Shown here: piece by piece, positions 13,676 through 24,848 of the stretch | How the letters are laid out: each line of letters opens with the position of its first letter | How positions within the stretch are numbered: the stretch's first letter is position 1 | DNA from: Tetrahymena thermophila SB210 | Lineage: Eukaryota; Ciliophora; Oligohymenophorea; Hymenostomatida; Tetrahymenidae | Direction of reading: 5' to 3' | Assembly: GCF_000189635.1 (NCBI RefSeq) | Contig: NW_002476535.1 | Location: forward strand, 1-64,000 | Length of the DNA: 64,000 nucleotides | The notes under the pieces: generated by a model | Databases searched by the model: none | Told to the model about the DNA's origin: nothing | What the model saw: only the letters and a program-made list of their open reading frames with translations | Made by a program: the position numbers and the translations under genes

Positions 13676-15308
13676 ATGGAAACTCAAGATAGCATTTTTG
13701 AAATAGTAGAGAATTTTAATGGTGAAGGATTAAGGTAAGATAATATAAATATTTTTATGTTTAAAATATCGACTTACTAAAAAATATATTTTATTAATAG
13801 CAAATTGAAGGAATAGTAAAGCGAATAGGATTTTAGATCATAGTTAACATCTAAAAATGAACACGGATAGACTGTATTGCACGTAGCTTGTTAACTAGGA
13901 TATACTAAAATGATTATTTAGATTTTAGAGTATTTAGAAAGCTTGTCTGTAAGCAATTTTTAGCAGATATTTATTGGATTTTCATAAAATTTAGATTTTA
14001 TAATGAATAATCAAAATTAATTGTAAATAACTATTTATTTATAATAAAGTTAATTAATGAAGTGATTGATTCAGTAGATAGCAATCATTTTACTCCTCTT
14101 ATTTTAGTTATTAAATCTACTGATGATGGCATTCCTGAAGCAGTAGAAGTACTTTTGAAATTTAATGCAAATCCTAATGTACAAGATAAAGATGGAAATA
14201 CTGCTTTACATTATGCAGCTTCTATGGGTTAAGAAGAATGCTGTGAAATATTATTGAATAGCAATAAGATAAATATTAATTCATAAAATAGTTTTGGAGG
14301 TAAAAAATATTATTTAGTTAACAATTTCTTTAATAATGATGTATTTTGTAATGTAAATTTAATAGAGACTCCTTTGATTCAGAGTATTATTGAAGGCTAA
14401 TTTAACATTATCAATATGTTACTGAACCATAAAATTGACCTAGAAATACAGGATAAAGTTAATATTTATATTAATTTTTAACATAATTTTTTTTCATTTT
14501 TAAATTTTTATAATTTGATAAATTCTTACCATAAAATTAGAAAGGCAGATCAGCTATACATTATGCGGCTATTACAAAAGGAAATAGCCCAGCTTATATT
14601 CGCTGTTTGGCAGAAAAATGCGATTTAAATAAGAGAGACTAAGAAGGTAATACACCTTTACTTCTAGCAGCATCATTGTCATTGAAGAAGCACTATAGAG
14701 CTATAGAATTACTAATTAATCTTAATGTAGATTTAACTGCTAAAAATAAATAAAATAAATTAGCTCAAAACTATGTCGAATAGCTTGACTTAGAGGATAA
14801 AAAGACTGAATATTACTCAATTTTAAGAAGTGCATTTAAAAAAAAAGGAATCATTCTCTTAGAAGAAGGTACTAATGAAAAAAGAGAAGCACATAAAAAA
14901 TATTAAATGGAATAGGAAATAAATGTATCAAGTGATGAAAAATCAAGCAAAAAAGGTGGATGTTGTAGCACAGGTAGCTGCAGTAGTGCTAGTAACTCTG
15001 AAGATAAATAAGTTGATGATTAAAAGAATTTATCAGAAAAATAAAATAAAAAATCTGGCTGTTGTTCTGATTCAAGTAGCTGCTGTGGTGATGGCAACAG
15101 TACAAAAAAGGAAAAAAATAGTTGCTGCAGTGATAATGGGAATAGCAGTTGTAATACTTAAAAATAACAAAAATCTGAAGGTAATATTTAAACTGCTGCA
15201 TCTAAAAAGGGTTACGACTTTTAAGAAAAGCTAATAATTGCTGCTTTAGTTCCTTTGAACATTGTCTTTTTTTATTTATTATTTTAGGTTTTTATGTAAT
15301 CTAAGTGA
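13676..15308 (+). CDS. ankyrin-repeat protein with Cys-cluster tail and C-terminal membrane anchor, 438 aa
   Basis: Five exons join in phase: 13676-13734, 13801-13948, 14050-14299, 14366-14457 and 14541-15308 (introns 66, 101, 66 and 83 nt). Residues of about 45-290 are ankyrin repeats: the helix signatures GQTVLHVACQLGY, GNTALHYAASMGQ, RSAIHYAAITKG and GNTPLLLAASL are visible, each preceded by the usual loop. After a charged linker comes a roughly 75-residue Gly/Ser/Lys-rich segment with ten cysteines in three clusters (CC-x4-C, CC-x5-CC, CC-x7-C), resembling a metal-binding or multiply lipidated tail. The last 25 residues contain a hydrophobic helix (LIIAALVPLNIVFFYLLF) followed by a short polar end, which fits a tail-anchored protein facing the cytosol. 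Ankyrin repeats imply protein binding. The partner and membrane are unknown. I know of no named family with this order. Confidence 0.88.
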
Positions 15309-16335
15309 TATAATGATGAACAGTTAACATTTATAGAATACTGGAATTTATTTTAAAAATATGATAAATTCTATTCTTAAATAACTGACTTTGGCTGTCA
15401 GTTTTATATTTAATTAGTTTTTTATTCTAGTATGCAATAAGAATTAAGCCAGCTACTTCATTTACTTTTTTAAATTTATGATTACTTTTGAACCCACCGG
15501 TTAAATTAATATATTATTATGGTTAGTTAATTAAGCTTATTGTTCATATAATTTTAAATTCAACACCACCATTTTTAACATTTAGTTTAAAATTTCATAA
15601 TTTTTATTTCAAAAAAAAGTTAAGTTTAAGTATCAATAGTGATTTTATCAAATAATAGATAAGATTTTATTGATTTTCTGTAAAAAAAAATTAATTTTAT
15701 CAAAATAATTTACAATTTTTCTAAATTTAAAATTCTAAATTTTTTAAGTTATTTTTAAATTTAAATATTTTGAAGATTTATTTAAAAAAAATAAAAAGAC
15801 TTTTTATTTAAAAAATTTTAGCTTTAACTAACTAATTCTAATTTAATGATTTAAAAAAGAATTTATTATAAGAAAAAACATTTTTAAAAATAATATTTCG
15901 GATATTAATTTTTATTTAAAATTAATTATTTAAATAAATCAATATTATGATCACATAATATCAATAAAATATGCAGCGAACTTTAATTTTGAAATTTTAA
16001 AATTATTAATTAAAATATTTCTAGATATGAAATAAGACTATTAAATAATATATTCTAAATATAAATTTATTTTAGATTAAAACAGTAAACATAAATAAGC
16101 TTTTAAAAATTTAATTTAAAAAAATAAGATAGTTTTTTAATTCTAAAATTGTTTAAGGATATTAGATTATTCAGATAGAGATATTATAATAATATATATT
16201 AAATAAATATAATTCTAAACTATTTTTACCATAAAATTTAACTATTTTTACTGTAACATTTAACTTATAAGTAAATAAAAAACTAAATCATATTTTCATT
16301 CTTAAAATTTTTATGTGATTTAATATTTGAACATT
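15309..16335. other. intergenic between convergent genes, AT-rich
   Basis: About 1 kb separates the ankyrin gene (+) from the end of the nucleoporin-like gene (-). It is AT-rich with many short inverted A/T tracts. No coding frame is supported. It should hold the two 3' ends. Confidence 0.6.
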
Positions 16336-19002
16336 TCAGAAAAGCAATGAGCGGATTAAAAAACTTGCAAAAATAATTATAAGTACTATTAAGGATTTCA
16401 AAAGCATATTCTTTTCTTTTAATAGATCCTTTGCCTTGTTCTTTTCATATTCTATTAATTAGTTATAATGGGCCTTTAGCTCTTCATTTAATTTAGTATT
16501 TTTATAATTTACATTTTCTTATTCTTAAAATTTCATTTTTATTTCTCTGTTTTCCTACTCTAGCTTTAAGCTCTATAAGACATACTACTCTATTTACTAC
16601 TAAAGTTTTTGAGTAGTGAATAAAAATTTCTATTTTTCAATTTCAAATTAGGTCGAAATATTAGGCAATACATTTAGTCTTTCAGATTACATTTTTAGAT
16701 TATTTTAATATTTTAATAAAATTTATTCTAATTAATGCAATGTGTCTTGTTCTTATTACTATTACAATTGCTAAGAATTTAAATGAATTTAGGATAATTA
16801 CTCATTTTAATTTGAATTTAATGCTTCATCTTTAATGTCCTAGTTATTATATTTTATTATTAAGCTATTTAACTTTTCTAAAATACAATCATATTTTTAT
16901 TTAACTTTTTCTTCTTTGATATCTTTTTTTTAGCTTTCTATGTATTATTATTTGATTATTTCTAACTCGTCATTTTTAAATTTATAATTATTTAAAATCA
17001 ACTTTGTCTTTTCTAATTCTTCTTTCATAGTCTATAACTAATTTTAATTTTTAGTCAATTCCATTTTCCTAATTAAAGCTATCTTCATTATTTCAAATCC
17101 ATACCTTTTTTCAAGCAACTTATTTTACTCAAAGGCCTTATTTATTGTTGACTCTGCCCTCTTTAGCTAAGAATTAAATATTTCTTTTTGTTAACTTAAA
17201 ACTTTGCTGTTATCTTCTAAAATTTTATTCATTTAATTTTGTAGATCCTAAATTGTCTTTTATTAAGTACTTATTTATTTTTTATAATAGTCTATCTCTA
17301 TTTCTAAATCTGATATCTTCTTTTACATGTCTATTTTTTAGTAAATCCTTTATTCTTTTTAAACTGATAAATCTTATTCTGCTACTCTTGTATCTCTAGG
17401 TCCAAAGACCTCCAAATTTTAATCATCTTCATCTTCTTGCTTATTAGAATTAAATCTGCTCTATACTGCATCATAATCATTTTACTGCTTTTAAGCTACA
17501 AAGGACCTATTAGGAAAATCAGCCAATCCTTGATCATCATCTTCTTCTTCTTCACTTTTATTATCATTAAAATCTAACTTATCAATAGAATCTGTATCCT
17601 ATGCATCACTTTTTTAATATCCTTAATCTTTATCCTTCATTTTATTAAAGAAACATAATATTAATTAGAATTAAAAAAACTTATGATATAAATATTACAT
17701 TTAAAATCTATTAAGTTTATCCAAATTTAGGGGAGCCCAAAGATTTATTTTAAAGCATGTTATCCTATAGCTCTTTGGTCTTATCTACTTTCTAGTCTAA
17801 AAAATCTAACTTTTATGGTTGAATTTCCTAAACTAAATTAGAATTATTAATATGTTTTTTATTATTAATCTATAAAAAATGGTCTTATTTAATTTTTAAA
17901 TACAAATTTTAAGATTTATTAAGTCATGAATTAACTTAATTTTGAATTTCTAACATTTTTTAACCAAATGAGATTAAAATTATTTACTAAAAATAAAATT
18001 TTAAAGCAAAAAGCTTTATTTGTTTTTGAAATTTTATTGATGTTTTTTTAATTTAAAAATTAAGTTTGGCTGATTTTGAAAAGAAATCAATGAAAATACA
18101 TTTTTGGTTTATCAATCAAATAAAAAGATAAAGTTTTGAAAATTATTTTTTAAATTACCTTTCATAAAGAATGTATTGCTTTTAGGAGAAATATTTTTTT
18201 ATTAATCTTAATTAGCTTAAAAAAGAGATTGTTAATTCCCAATTAAGCTTAAATTTTACTATTAATTTCCTTACTTAAGAAATTATTTTAAAATTTCAAT
18301 AAGTTTATATATTAATTTTACCTAAAAAAAAGGAGAGGAATTGGTAGAAAATAAATTAGATTAGGCAGGTGATTAATTTTGCTATTATATTGGTGATTGA
18401 TTTTTCTAAAATAAACTATTATTTATATCATTATTTGTAGGGTTAAAAATATTTGCAGGTTGAGAAAACATATTTTTGGAACTATCTGTTTTCTAAGCGA
18501 TGCTTTAAAATAAATTTGAATTTGTACTCTAAAATAATGAGCTATTGTTTTTATTTTCTGCTCCAGGCTATGCATAAATCGCATTTTGTTATGTGTTTTA
18601 ATTGTTTTTTATTGCATTATTTTATCCAAATAAATTATCTATGGTATTCTTCTACTAACTATCTAAATTTGTATAACCTATTTTAAGTTAATAAAACTAC
18701 CTTAAAAAATGCTAAATAGGCTATATAAAAATATAAGTTACTTCCGAAGATATTGTTGCTTATCTGAAGTGAAGATTCAGAGCTAACATTGCTTATATTT
18801 TGCTATTTATTACTCATGGGAGCTAATTAAAAAATTAGTTTTCTAAAAACTAACAAAAAAATTTAAAATGTAATTGTAAAAATTTACCTCCAAAATTATT
18901 AGAAAATAAAGCAGATTAAGTGTTGCCTGCTTAGGTTGTGTCTTTTTTATCTTGAATAGGCTATGAAAATATATTTAAAATGTTGTTATTTTAGGCGTTC
19001 AT
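16336..19002 (-). CDS. FG-nucleoporin-like protein with coiled coil and C-terminal transmembrane segment, 711 aa (Pom82-like candidate)
   Basis: Six exons on the minus strand join in phase: 19002-18888, 18822-18742, 18677-18322, 18258-18159, 17883-17699 and 17634-16336 (2136 nt). Introns are 65, 64, 63, 275 and 64 nt. Residues 1-220 or so are Asn/Gln/Ser-rich with spaced FG and degenerate LF motifs (SNNFGG, NNIFGS, DNLFGQNN, repeated SLFQ/NLFQ/NLFS), as in the FG domains that line nuclear pores. Residues of about 360-680 form a long coiled coil. The protein ends with a single hydrophobic helix (LIVLIIIFASFLI) and a few residues, so it should be anchored in a membrane. From memory, Tetrahymena has transmembrane FG nucleoporins specific to the macro- or micronucleus (Pom82, Pom121). 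The predicted mass of about 82 kDa and this domain order suggest Pom82, but I cannot confirm it by alignment. The weakest splice is the acceptor at 17884. A shorter coiled-coil protein starting at ATG 17640 is the alternative. Confidence 0.75.
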
Positions 19003-19654
19003 ACTTTGCCGCTAAATAAATAAGATTTTTAATTTTTAATATTTAACTTTGATCTGCAAAATTTATCAACGGATTTGTTAATTAATTAATTAAACACTTT
19101 TTAGCAAGCTAACATATTCTAAAAGATTTTTAGAAAAATATTGATTGCAATTTTAAATAAATTAAGATATAGTAATATTGACCAACATTTATTTACCTTA
19201 AAAAATATCAGGCCACATAATTTAATACAATTTATTCAATTTAATTAAATTATAATATATTTATTAATAAATTAAAACTTATCAAACATGAATGTATGTA
19301 TACAGTTGGGTTTTAAAATTTATATATTTAGAATGATTTATATTTATAATACCATGCATTCTCATTAATAATGATTTCTTAAAGAGGGTAAAATCAACTT
19401 TTGAAAAATCTCTATTAATTAAAAATCTTTTTCCTTTTCTAATAAATAAATGGCTTAATTTTTGAGTATCTAGACTATATATAAATAAATTGATGTGTAT
19501 TACATTAAAGTTTGATTAATAAAAGGATTATATGTAAAAATATATGAGTTTTACATTTTGTTGTATGAAATTAAATCAATATTTGATTCATTCATTGGTT
19601 TACAATTTAATTAGAATATTCAAACAAACAATACAAAAAATAAATTTGAGATCA
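19003..19654. other. intergenic, AT-rich
   Basis: This lies between two minus-strand genes, the DUF4419 stop at 19655 and the nucleoporin-like start at 19002. It should contain the promoter of the latter. No coding frame is seen. Confidence 0.6.
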
Positions 19655-20761
19655 TCAATATTTTTTAATTTTTGTTTTAGTTTAATCAGCATCTAAATCA
19701 TCTAAGACATTAATATTTATGTTTGGACGGAAAATATTAGGTTCTATTTCTTCTATACCTTCCATATTAGTGATAAATGTTAGGTTATAATTCTTTTTTT
19801 CAAGTAAATCAACTGCTTTCACAGGGGTTTTAGAAGCAAATTATGGCACTTTCTCTAATAAAATTTAATCAGAATTAAAGAAGTGTCTGAACCATCCTTT
19901 AAAAGATGTCTATTCACCAGATATCCCAGAACCTACAAACCTTGGCACACTTGTTTCTTCAAAGATAGTATTCCAGAACTAAACAATATCTGGCTAATTA
20001 GGATTTTTCATTTAGCTAATGAAGGTATTAACAATTATTAATACATTAGATAAGTAATTTGTAAAGTATATATTTAAGTAATAATTTTCTTTCAAAGTAG
20101 AAATCTTTCCTGCTAAATGCTCAAAATCCTTAATACCGCCAACAAAATGAACATTTTATATGCCGCATCCACCTCTTAATATTGTGTATTCAAAATAATT
20201 TTGCATTGAAGACATTAAACATATATTAGAAGAAGCTTTTTCTATCCAATTAGTAGAAGAGAAATCATTTTTAATTAATTAAGCTATATCTCCTTTAGTG
20301 TTTTTGGATATTTCAGTGTTAAATAACTCCATCGCTGTGTCCCATCTATTATTTTAGCAAGGAAAGTTTTACCAATCTTAGGATAACCCATTAACTTCAA
20401 TAGTTAACACTTTCTTTCCTTCATGAAATACAAAAAGATCTCTATATTTTTCAGGATTTGAATTGACTTCTTTTGCGAATTTATGGCAGATAGTAAGCCA
20501 TATATCATTAGCTGAAATCATTACATCTCCATGCAAGAGGTAGGCAGCATAAAAAGCATCAAAAAAGCTGTTTTTAGATATTTAAAACAATTTACTATTC
20601 TATTTCATTAAATTGTTTTAAGTAAAATAAGTTGAGGCTGTAGTTGAAGTAACATATTCTTTTATAATTTTTGATCGTAAGTCTTTATCCTGTAAAGGGG
20701 TTTATTAAATCTTAAGTGTGAAAATTTTTAGGTTGGAATTTTAATTTGATTATTAATCCAT
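19655..20761 (-). CDS. DUF4419 family protein, 368 aa, intronless
   Basis: One open frame on the minus strand runs from ATG 20761 to TGA 19657-19655, 369 codons, with no intron. The order of motifs matches the DUF4419 family: SFFDAFYAAYLLHGDVMIS near residue 75, a WLTICHKFA helix, then the block around RDLFVFHEGKKVLTIE. Further on are an Asn/Trp-rich segment, LRGGCGI, and the C-terminal GWFRHFF motif. DUF4419 proteins occur in ciliates, fungi, plants and some animals and bacteria. They are single-domain proteins of 350-450 residues with no established biochemical activity, so the length here is complete. No signal peptide or membrane helix is apparent, so a soluble intracellular protein is likely. 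Recognition rests on my memory of the motif pattern, not on a profile search. Confidence 0.85.
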
Positions 20762-22709
20762 TTGTAAATATTTTTATTGAATTTTTAATTGTATTGATAT
20801 AATAAATATTATTAAATTTTGATAGATCTATAATTTTTGATAAGAATTTAATTCTCTTTTTCTCTATGAATTAAAAATTTTCATTATCTTAAATTTTAGA
20901 TTTCTTATCAAACAGGGTATCTATTACAATTAATAAGATTTGTTTATAATAAAAATAAATATTTAATATAGAAAAATAAAAAGATTAGACTTATTATTAG
21001 TATTTATTAGTTCTAATAGATTAATTTTTTCTTCAAAACTATAAGAGAAAATAAACAATATAAATAAGTTTTCTTAAACAAAATATTTTTTTGATCTTTA
21101 TTTAAATCCTATTCAATAACTCAATCAGGAAATAAAAATTTTATTATATTTAATTTTAAATTTCTAATAGATACGTATTCATTAGAGTTAAAAAGAATTC
21201 AATACAATAAAAATAAGGTAAATATTTAATATAGAAAAATAAAGAGATTAGACTTAATTTATCTTAATTATAAGTATTTATTAGGTCTGATAGATTATTT
21301 TTTCTTCAAAACTATAAGAGAAAATAAACAATATAAATAAGTTGTTTCTTAAACAAAATATTTTTTTGATCTTTATTTAAATCCTATTCAATCAAGAAAT
21401 AAAAAATTTTATTATCTTTAATTTTAAGATTCTTATAGATAAGTAATATTTAGAGTTAAAAAGATTTCACTACAATAAAAATAAAATAAATATTTAATAA
21501 AGAAAAATAAAAGATTAGGACTTAATTATTAGGATTTATTAGTGCTAATAGATTAATTTTTTCTTCAAAACTATAGGAAAAAATAAACAATATTAGTTGC
21601 TCCTTAAACAAAAAATTTAAAACGAGATAACTAACTAATTTATTTGCTCCTGTTTAAATTATTATTTTACTAATCTTATAATTGATGACTACAGAAAATA
21701 TAATATCAAGGAAATGAATATCTACTCTATTTTTTAAATTTTCGAACCAATATTTATAATTTATTTTCGCCACTGATATTTTATATCAATTAATAATAAA
21801 GTTATTCTTTTTTTAAAAAAAATATAATGTTGTTTATTAATAAAATTTTAATTTAATATATAAATTTAGTATTTTTATTTAAAAATGGATCTATTTATTT
21901 TTAATGATTGTTTATTTTAAATTTTATATTCAGAATTAATTAAAATATCAATCAATATTTTTTATTAATTTAATTATTTAAATAGGACTTTAAAATAAAC
22001 ATATTATTGATCATTTTTAATACATAACTAAATAAACTAATTAAAAAGTATTTAAACTAATTTAAATTGATTCAGTTTTTAAGCTGGTTCTAAGAAAAAG
22101 TATCTTTTATTAATAAAAAAGTTAGTAATTTCTAAAATAATTTATTAATAAAAGTTCTTTATTTTTGCTTATGAAGAAAGAAATTCTTCATTTTTTAATC
22201 GAAGAAATCATGATTTCATTTATGATAATTTATTATTTCTTAAATCCTAAATATTTGAATAATAAAAAAAAAATTATTAACCTTAATCATAAAAGCTGAT
22301 TAATCTTAAATTCTACCTTTTAAATTGAAATAAAAAATACATAAATTAATAAATTATCAATTTGAAATATTTTTTACTTTAATTTTAAAAAATTTTTTAG
22401 TAATTAAAATATTATTGGTATTGATTTTTGTAAAATTAAAAAATATAACAATTTATTAATATCCACTAAAGAGTATTATTAATTTTATGTAAAAATAAAG
22501 TTAATTAAATTAATACTTTATGTTTTAAAATTAGAATTTTTTTGATAAAAATTTAAATTCGTGATTAAAAATTAGATTTTTTGTCACTGTTATCAAATAG
22601 AGAGTATTAATTGTTTTTTCTATTGTAAAAGATAAAAAATATTCAAAATAATTGCAAAATTATTAATTAAGTTCAAACCAAATTCAAATATTTTGTAGTA
22701 GAGTTTAGA
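20762..22709. other. intergenic region between divergent genes, containing tandem repeats
   Basis: The 1.9 kb between the DUF4419 gene (-) and the gene at 22710 (+) holds no supported coding frame. Its first half is occupied by degenerate tandem repeats (separate entry). The second half is featureless AT-rich DNA. Promoters for both flanking genes must lie here. Confidence 0.6.
20870..21620. repeat. degenerate tandem repeat, units of about 260-270 bp
   Basis: The phrase ATTTAATATAGAAAAATAAA followed by AGATTAGACTT starts near 20961 and 21234, and recurs in variant form near 21492. Each copy then gives a TTAGT(T)CTAATAGATTAATTT segment, a TTTTTTCTTCAAAACTATA segment, AACAATATAAATAAG and (copies 1 and 2) TTTTTTTGATCTTTATTTAA in the same order. 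Unit lengths are thus about 273 and 258 bp. A partial copy precedes the first (from about 20870) and the last copy is truncated near 21620. Small deletions separate the units, so the array is old. It shows no coding frame and no terminal inverted repeats. Confidence 0.75.
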
Positions 22710-24098
22710 ATGACTGATTCATATACTCATTTATCCTAATAGTTTGATGGGGCATCAAAAAATTTTAGTGAAAAAACAAAATAGTTAAAACTACCAAAGC
22801 CTCCTAAGCCATAGCCAGAAAAGATTTCTAAATAAGAGATTGAAAATTAGTCAAAAGGCTAAACAAAACAAAGTAGCAATAAATCATAAAATGAAAACAA
22901 AGATCCAAGCAAACCTCAAACAGGTTCAAAGTAGAACTCAAAAAGCTAAGCATAATTGCAAGGATCGTAGTAATCTAAAAATAAATCAGAAGGATAAAAT
23001 CAATAGTCTAAATAGCAATCTAATGTGCAATCTCAAAAAAGTAAATAGGAATCTCAGTAATAAAGTGCAACAACACCTTATGTAAGCTCTAAACTTACAG
23101 AGAGTGAAAAAAAAGCAGTAAGCAATTAATCTAAACAGCAATCACAATAAGTATCTCAGCGTAACCAATCAGATAATATGAAGTCTGTTTTAACAATGTC
23201 AGATGATTAAAAATCTTAAGTAAGTAAAGCCAACACATTTTAGAGACCAAAATCTCAATCAAGACTTTGGTCAGAGCACACTATTTATACAGAAGATCAA
23301 AAGGTAATATTTTGCAAAAAATCTTAATTTTATAAAATATTTTTTTTAATGAACCAAATGAAATCTTTTGCTAATTCAAAATAATTATTTGAATTTAAAG
23401 AAAATAAGTTATTTTATGATTAAAGGCTAAAAAGGATAAAGAAAAGAAAGAAAAAGATGAAGAAAAGTAGAAGTGGCATTATAAAGGAAATTTAAAAGAT
23501 AAAAAATCATTTGATTATTTTAAAACAACTAGGTAAAATTTGATAATAATTCTTTATTTTCATAATAAATATATTTAACGATATTTAAATCTAAATAAAC
23601 AAGCAATTAAATATTTTATTCTTTTTTTACTAAAATTTTTTTATGATAGAGTAAGTACATGCTCTTTTATTCAGAAAGTGGGAGATGTATTGTTGGCATA
23701 ACCCTTTTACAAGGTAAAAAAATTAATTTACATAGAATAAATTTTTATTGGTTTTATTTTATTAGGCACCATAAAGAGAAAAAGAAATAAAATTGTAAAA
23801 AGAAAGCTTAAAAGCAAATGATTTTAAAGTTAGACCTTAAACGTGCACAGGTGCTTCAAAAAAACCACTTGAACCTTACAATCCAAATGCTGCAAGAAAT
23901 ACCTTAAAAATACCTGATGTAAAAATGCCTCATAGGAATAAAACAACTTTTGAGTTGAATGATGGCAGTGATCCAAAGTATATGTATAAAACAAAAAATA
24001 AAAACATATATGGTAACTTTGCATAAAATTATCATTCTAACAATCCAGCAATAGCATCAGATTTAGCAAAAAGAATGCATTTCTAAAATGAAAAATGA
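22710..24098 (+). CDS. Lys/Gln/Ser-rich protein with conserved-looking C-terminus, 365 aa
   Basis: Four exons join in phase: 22710-23303, 23426-23532, 23650-23713 and 23766-24098 (introns 122, 117 and 52 nt), giving 366 codons to TGA at 24096. Residues 1-185 or so are low-complexity Lys/Gln/Ser with a Pro patch near residue 35 (KLPKPPKPQPEK). The C-terminal 170 residues are of normal composition, with Pro-, Tyr- and Lys-bearing motifs (KWHYKGNLKDKKSFDYF, KPLEPYNPNAARN, DGSDPKYMYKTKNKN). There is no signal peptide or membrane helix. I do not recognise the family. The repeated aromatic/Pro motifs recall small microtubule- or cilium-associated proteins, but that is only an impression. It is divergent from the DUF4419 gene. 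Confidence 0.8.
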
Positions 24099-24848
24099 TT
24101 TAACTAAGTATTTGTTTTTATAAATATTATTTATTATAAAAAGTTGTTTCCTTCAATTATCGTAAAAATTTAACAGGCATTTTTATTTTTATTCTAAATT
24201 AAAATAAAAATATTTAAATGAAATTTTTTTGATTTTTAAAAAAAGAATTTTAAATTATAAATAGTAGTTAGTATTTTTATGTTTTTTTGATTTTAACTTT
24301 TTTTTTAAGTTTGTTGATTAGTTAAAAAACATATTAAATATTTTTGAAGAAATTATTACTTAGATAATAAATAAATTATTTAATATTTGGCAATTTAAAA
24401 TAAATAAAAATAAAAACTATTTTTATATCGAAATAAATTTGAATTTACAATTTAATTATTAAATGTTAAATTTAGCTTTTTAAAAAATAAATTAGATTTT
24501 ATCTTATTATTTGAAACATATATTTAAGCTTTATTTATTATTAGTTGAAAAATATATAGAAGTTTTATGATTTATATGTTTTGGTATGAGTTTAAAATAC
24601 TTAGCTTAAATAAAATTTATCAAAATAAACTAAATTTTTTTTAATTAAATCTAAAAATCTTATTTAAATTTGTATTTTTAAATTTTGCTTAATAAAAAAT
24701 AATAAATAAAAAGATTTTGTGAATTGAATTTATCAATTAAAATAAACATTAAAAATAAGGTTTTTCAAACATAAATTAATAATTTAGAATTGTACATATT
24801 AAAATATTTATATCATTAATAAATTATGCTATTTTATTTATTTGCTAA
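24099..24848. other. intergenic between convergent genes, AT-rich
   Basis: This 750-bp spacer lies between the ends of the genes at 22710 (+) and 26357 (-). Only AT-rich sequence is seen, with no coding frame. Confidence 0.6.

Noticed and set aside
14923-15234. Plus-strand 103-codon and minus-strand 70-codon frames
   Set aside because: They overlap the Cys-rich tail of the ankyrin gene in other frames. The true frame is supported by five in-phase exons and the membrane anchor.
18453-18686. Plus-strand Cys/Phe/Tyr-rich frame of 77 codons
   Set aside because: It is antisense to exon 3 of the FG-repeat gene, whose frame has phased splices on both sides.
22840-23085. Lys/Asn/Gln-rich plus-strand frame of 81 codons
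   Set aside because: It is the +1 shadow of the first exon of the gene at 22710.
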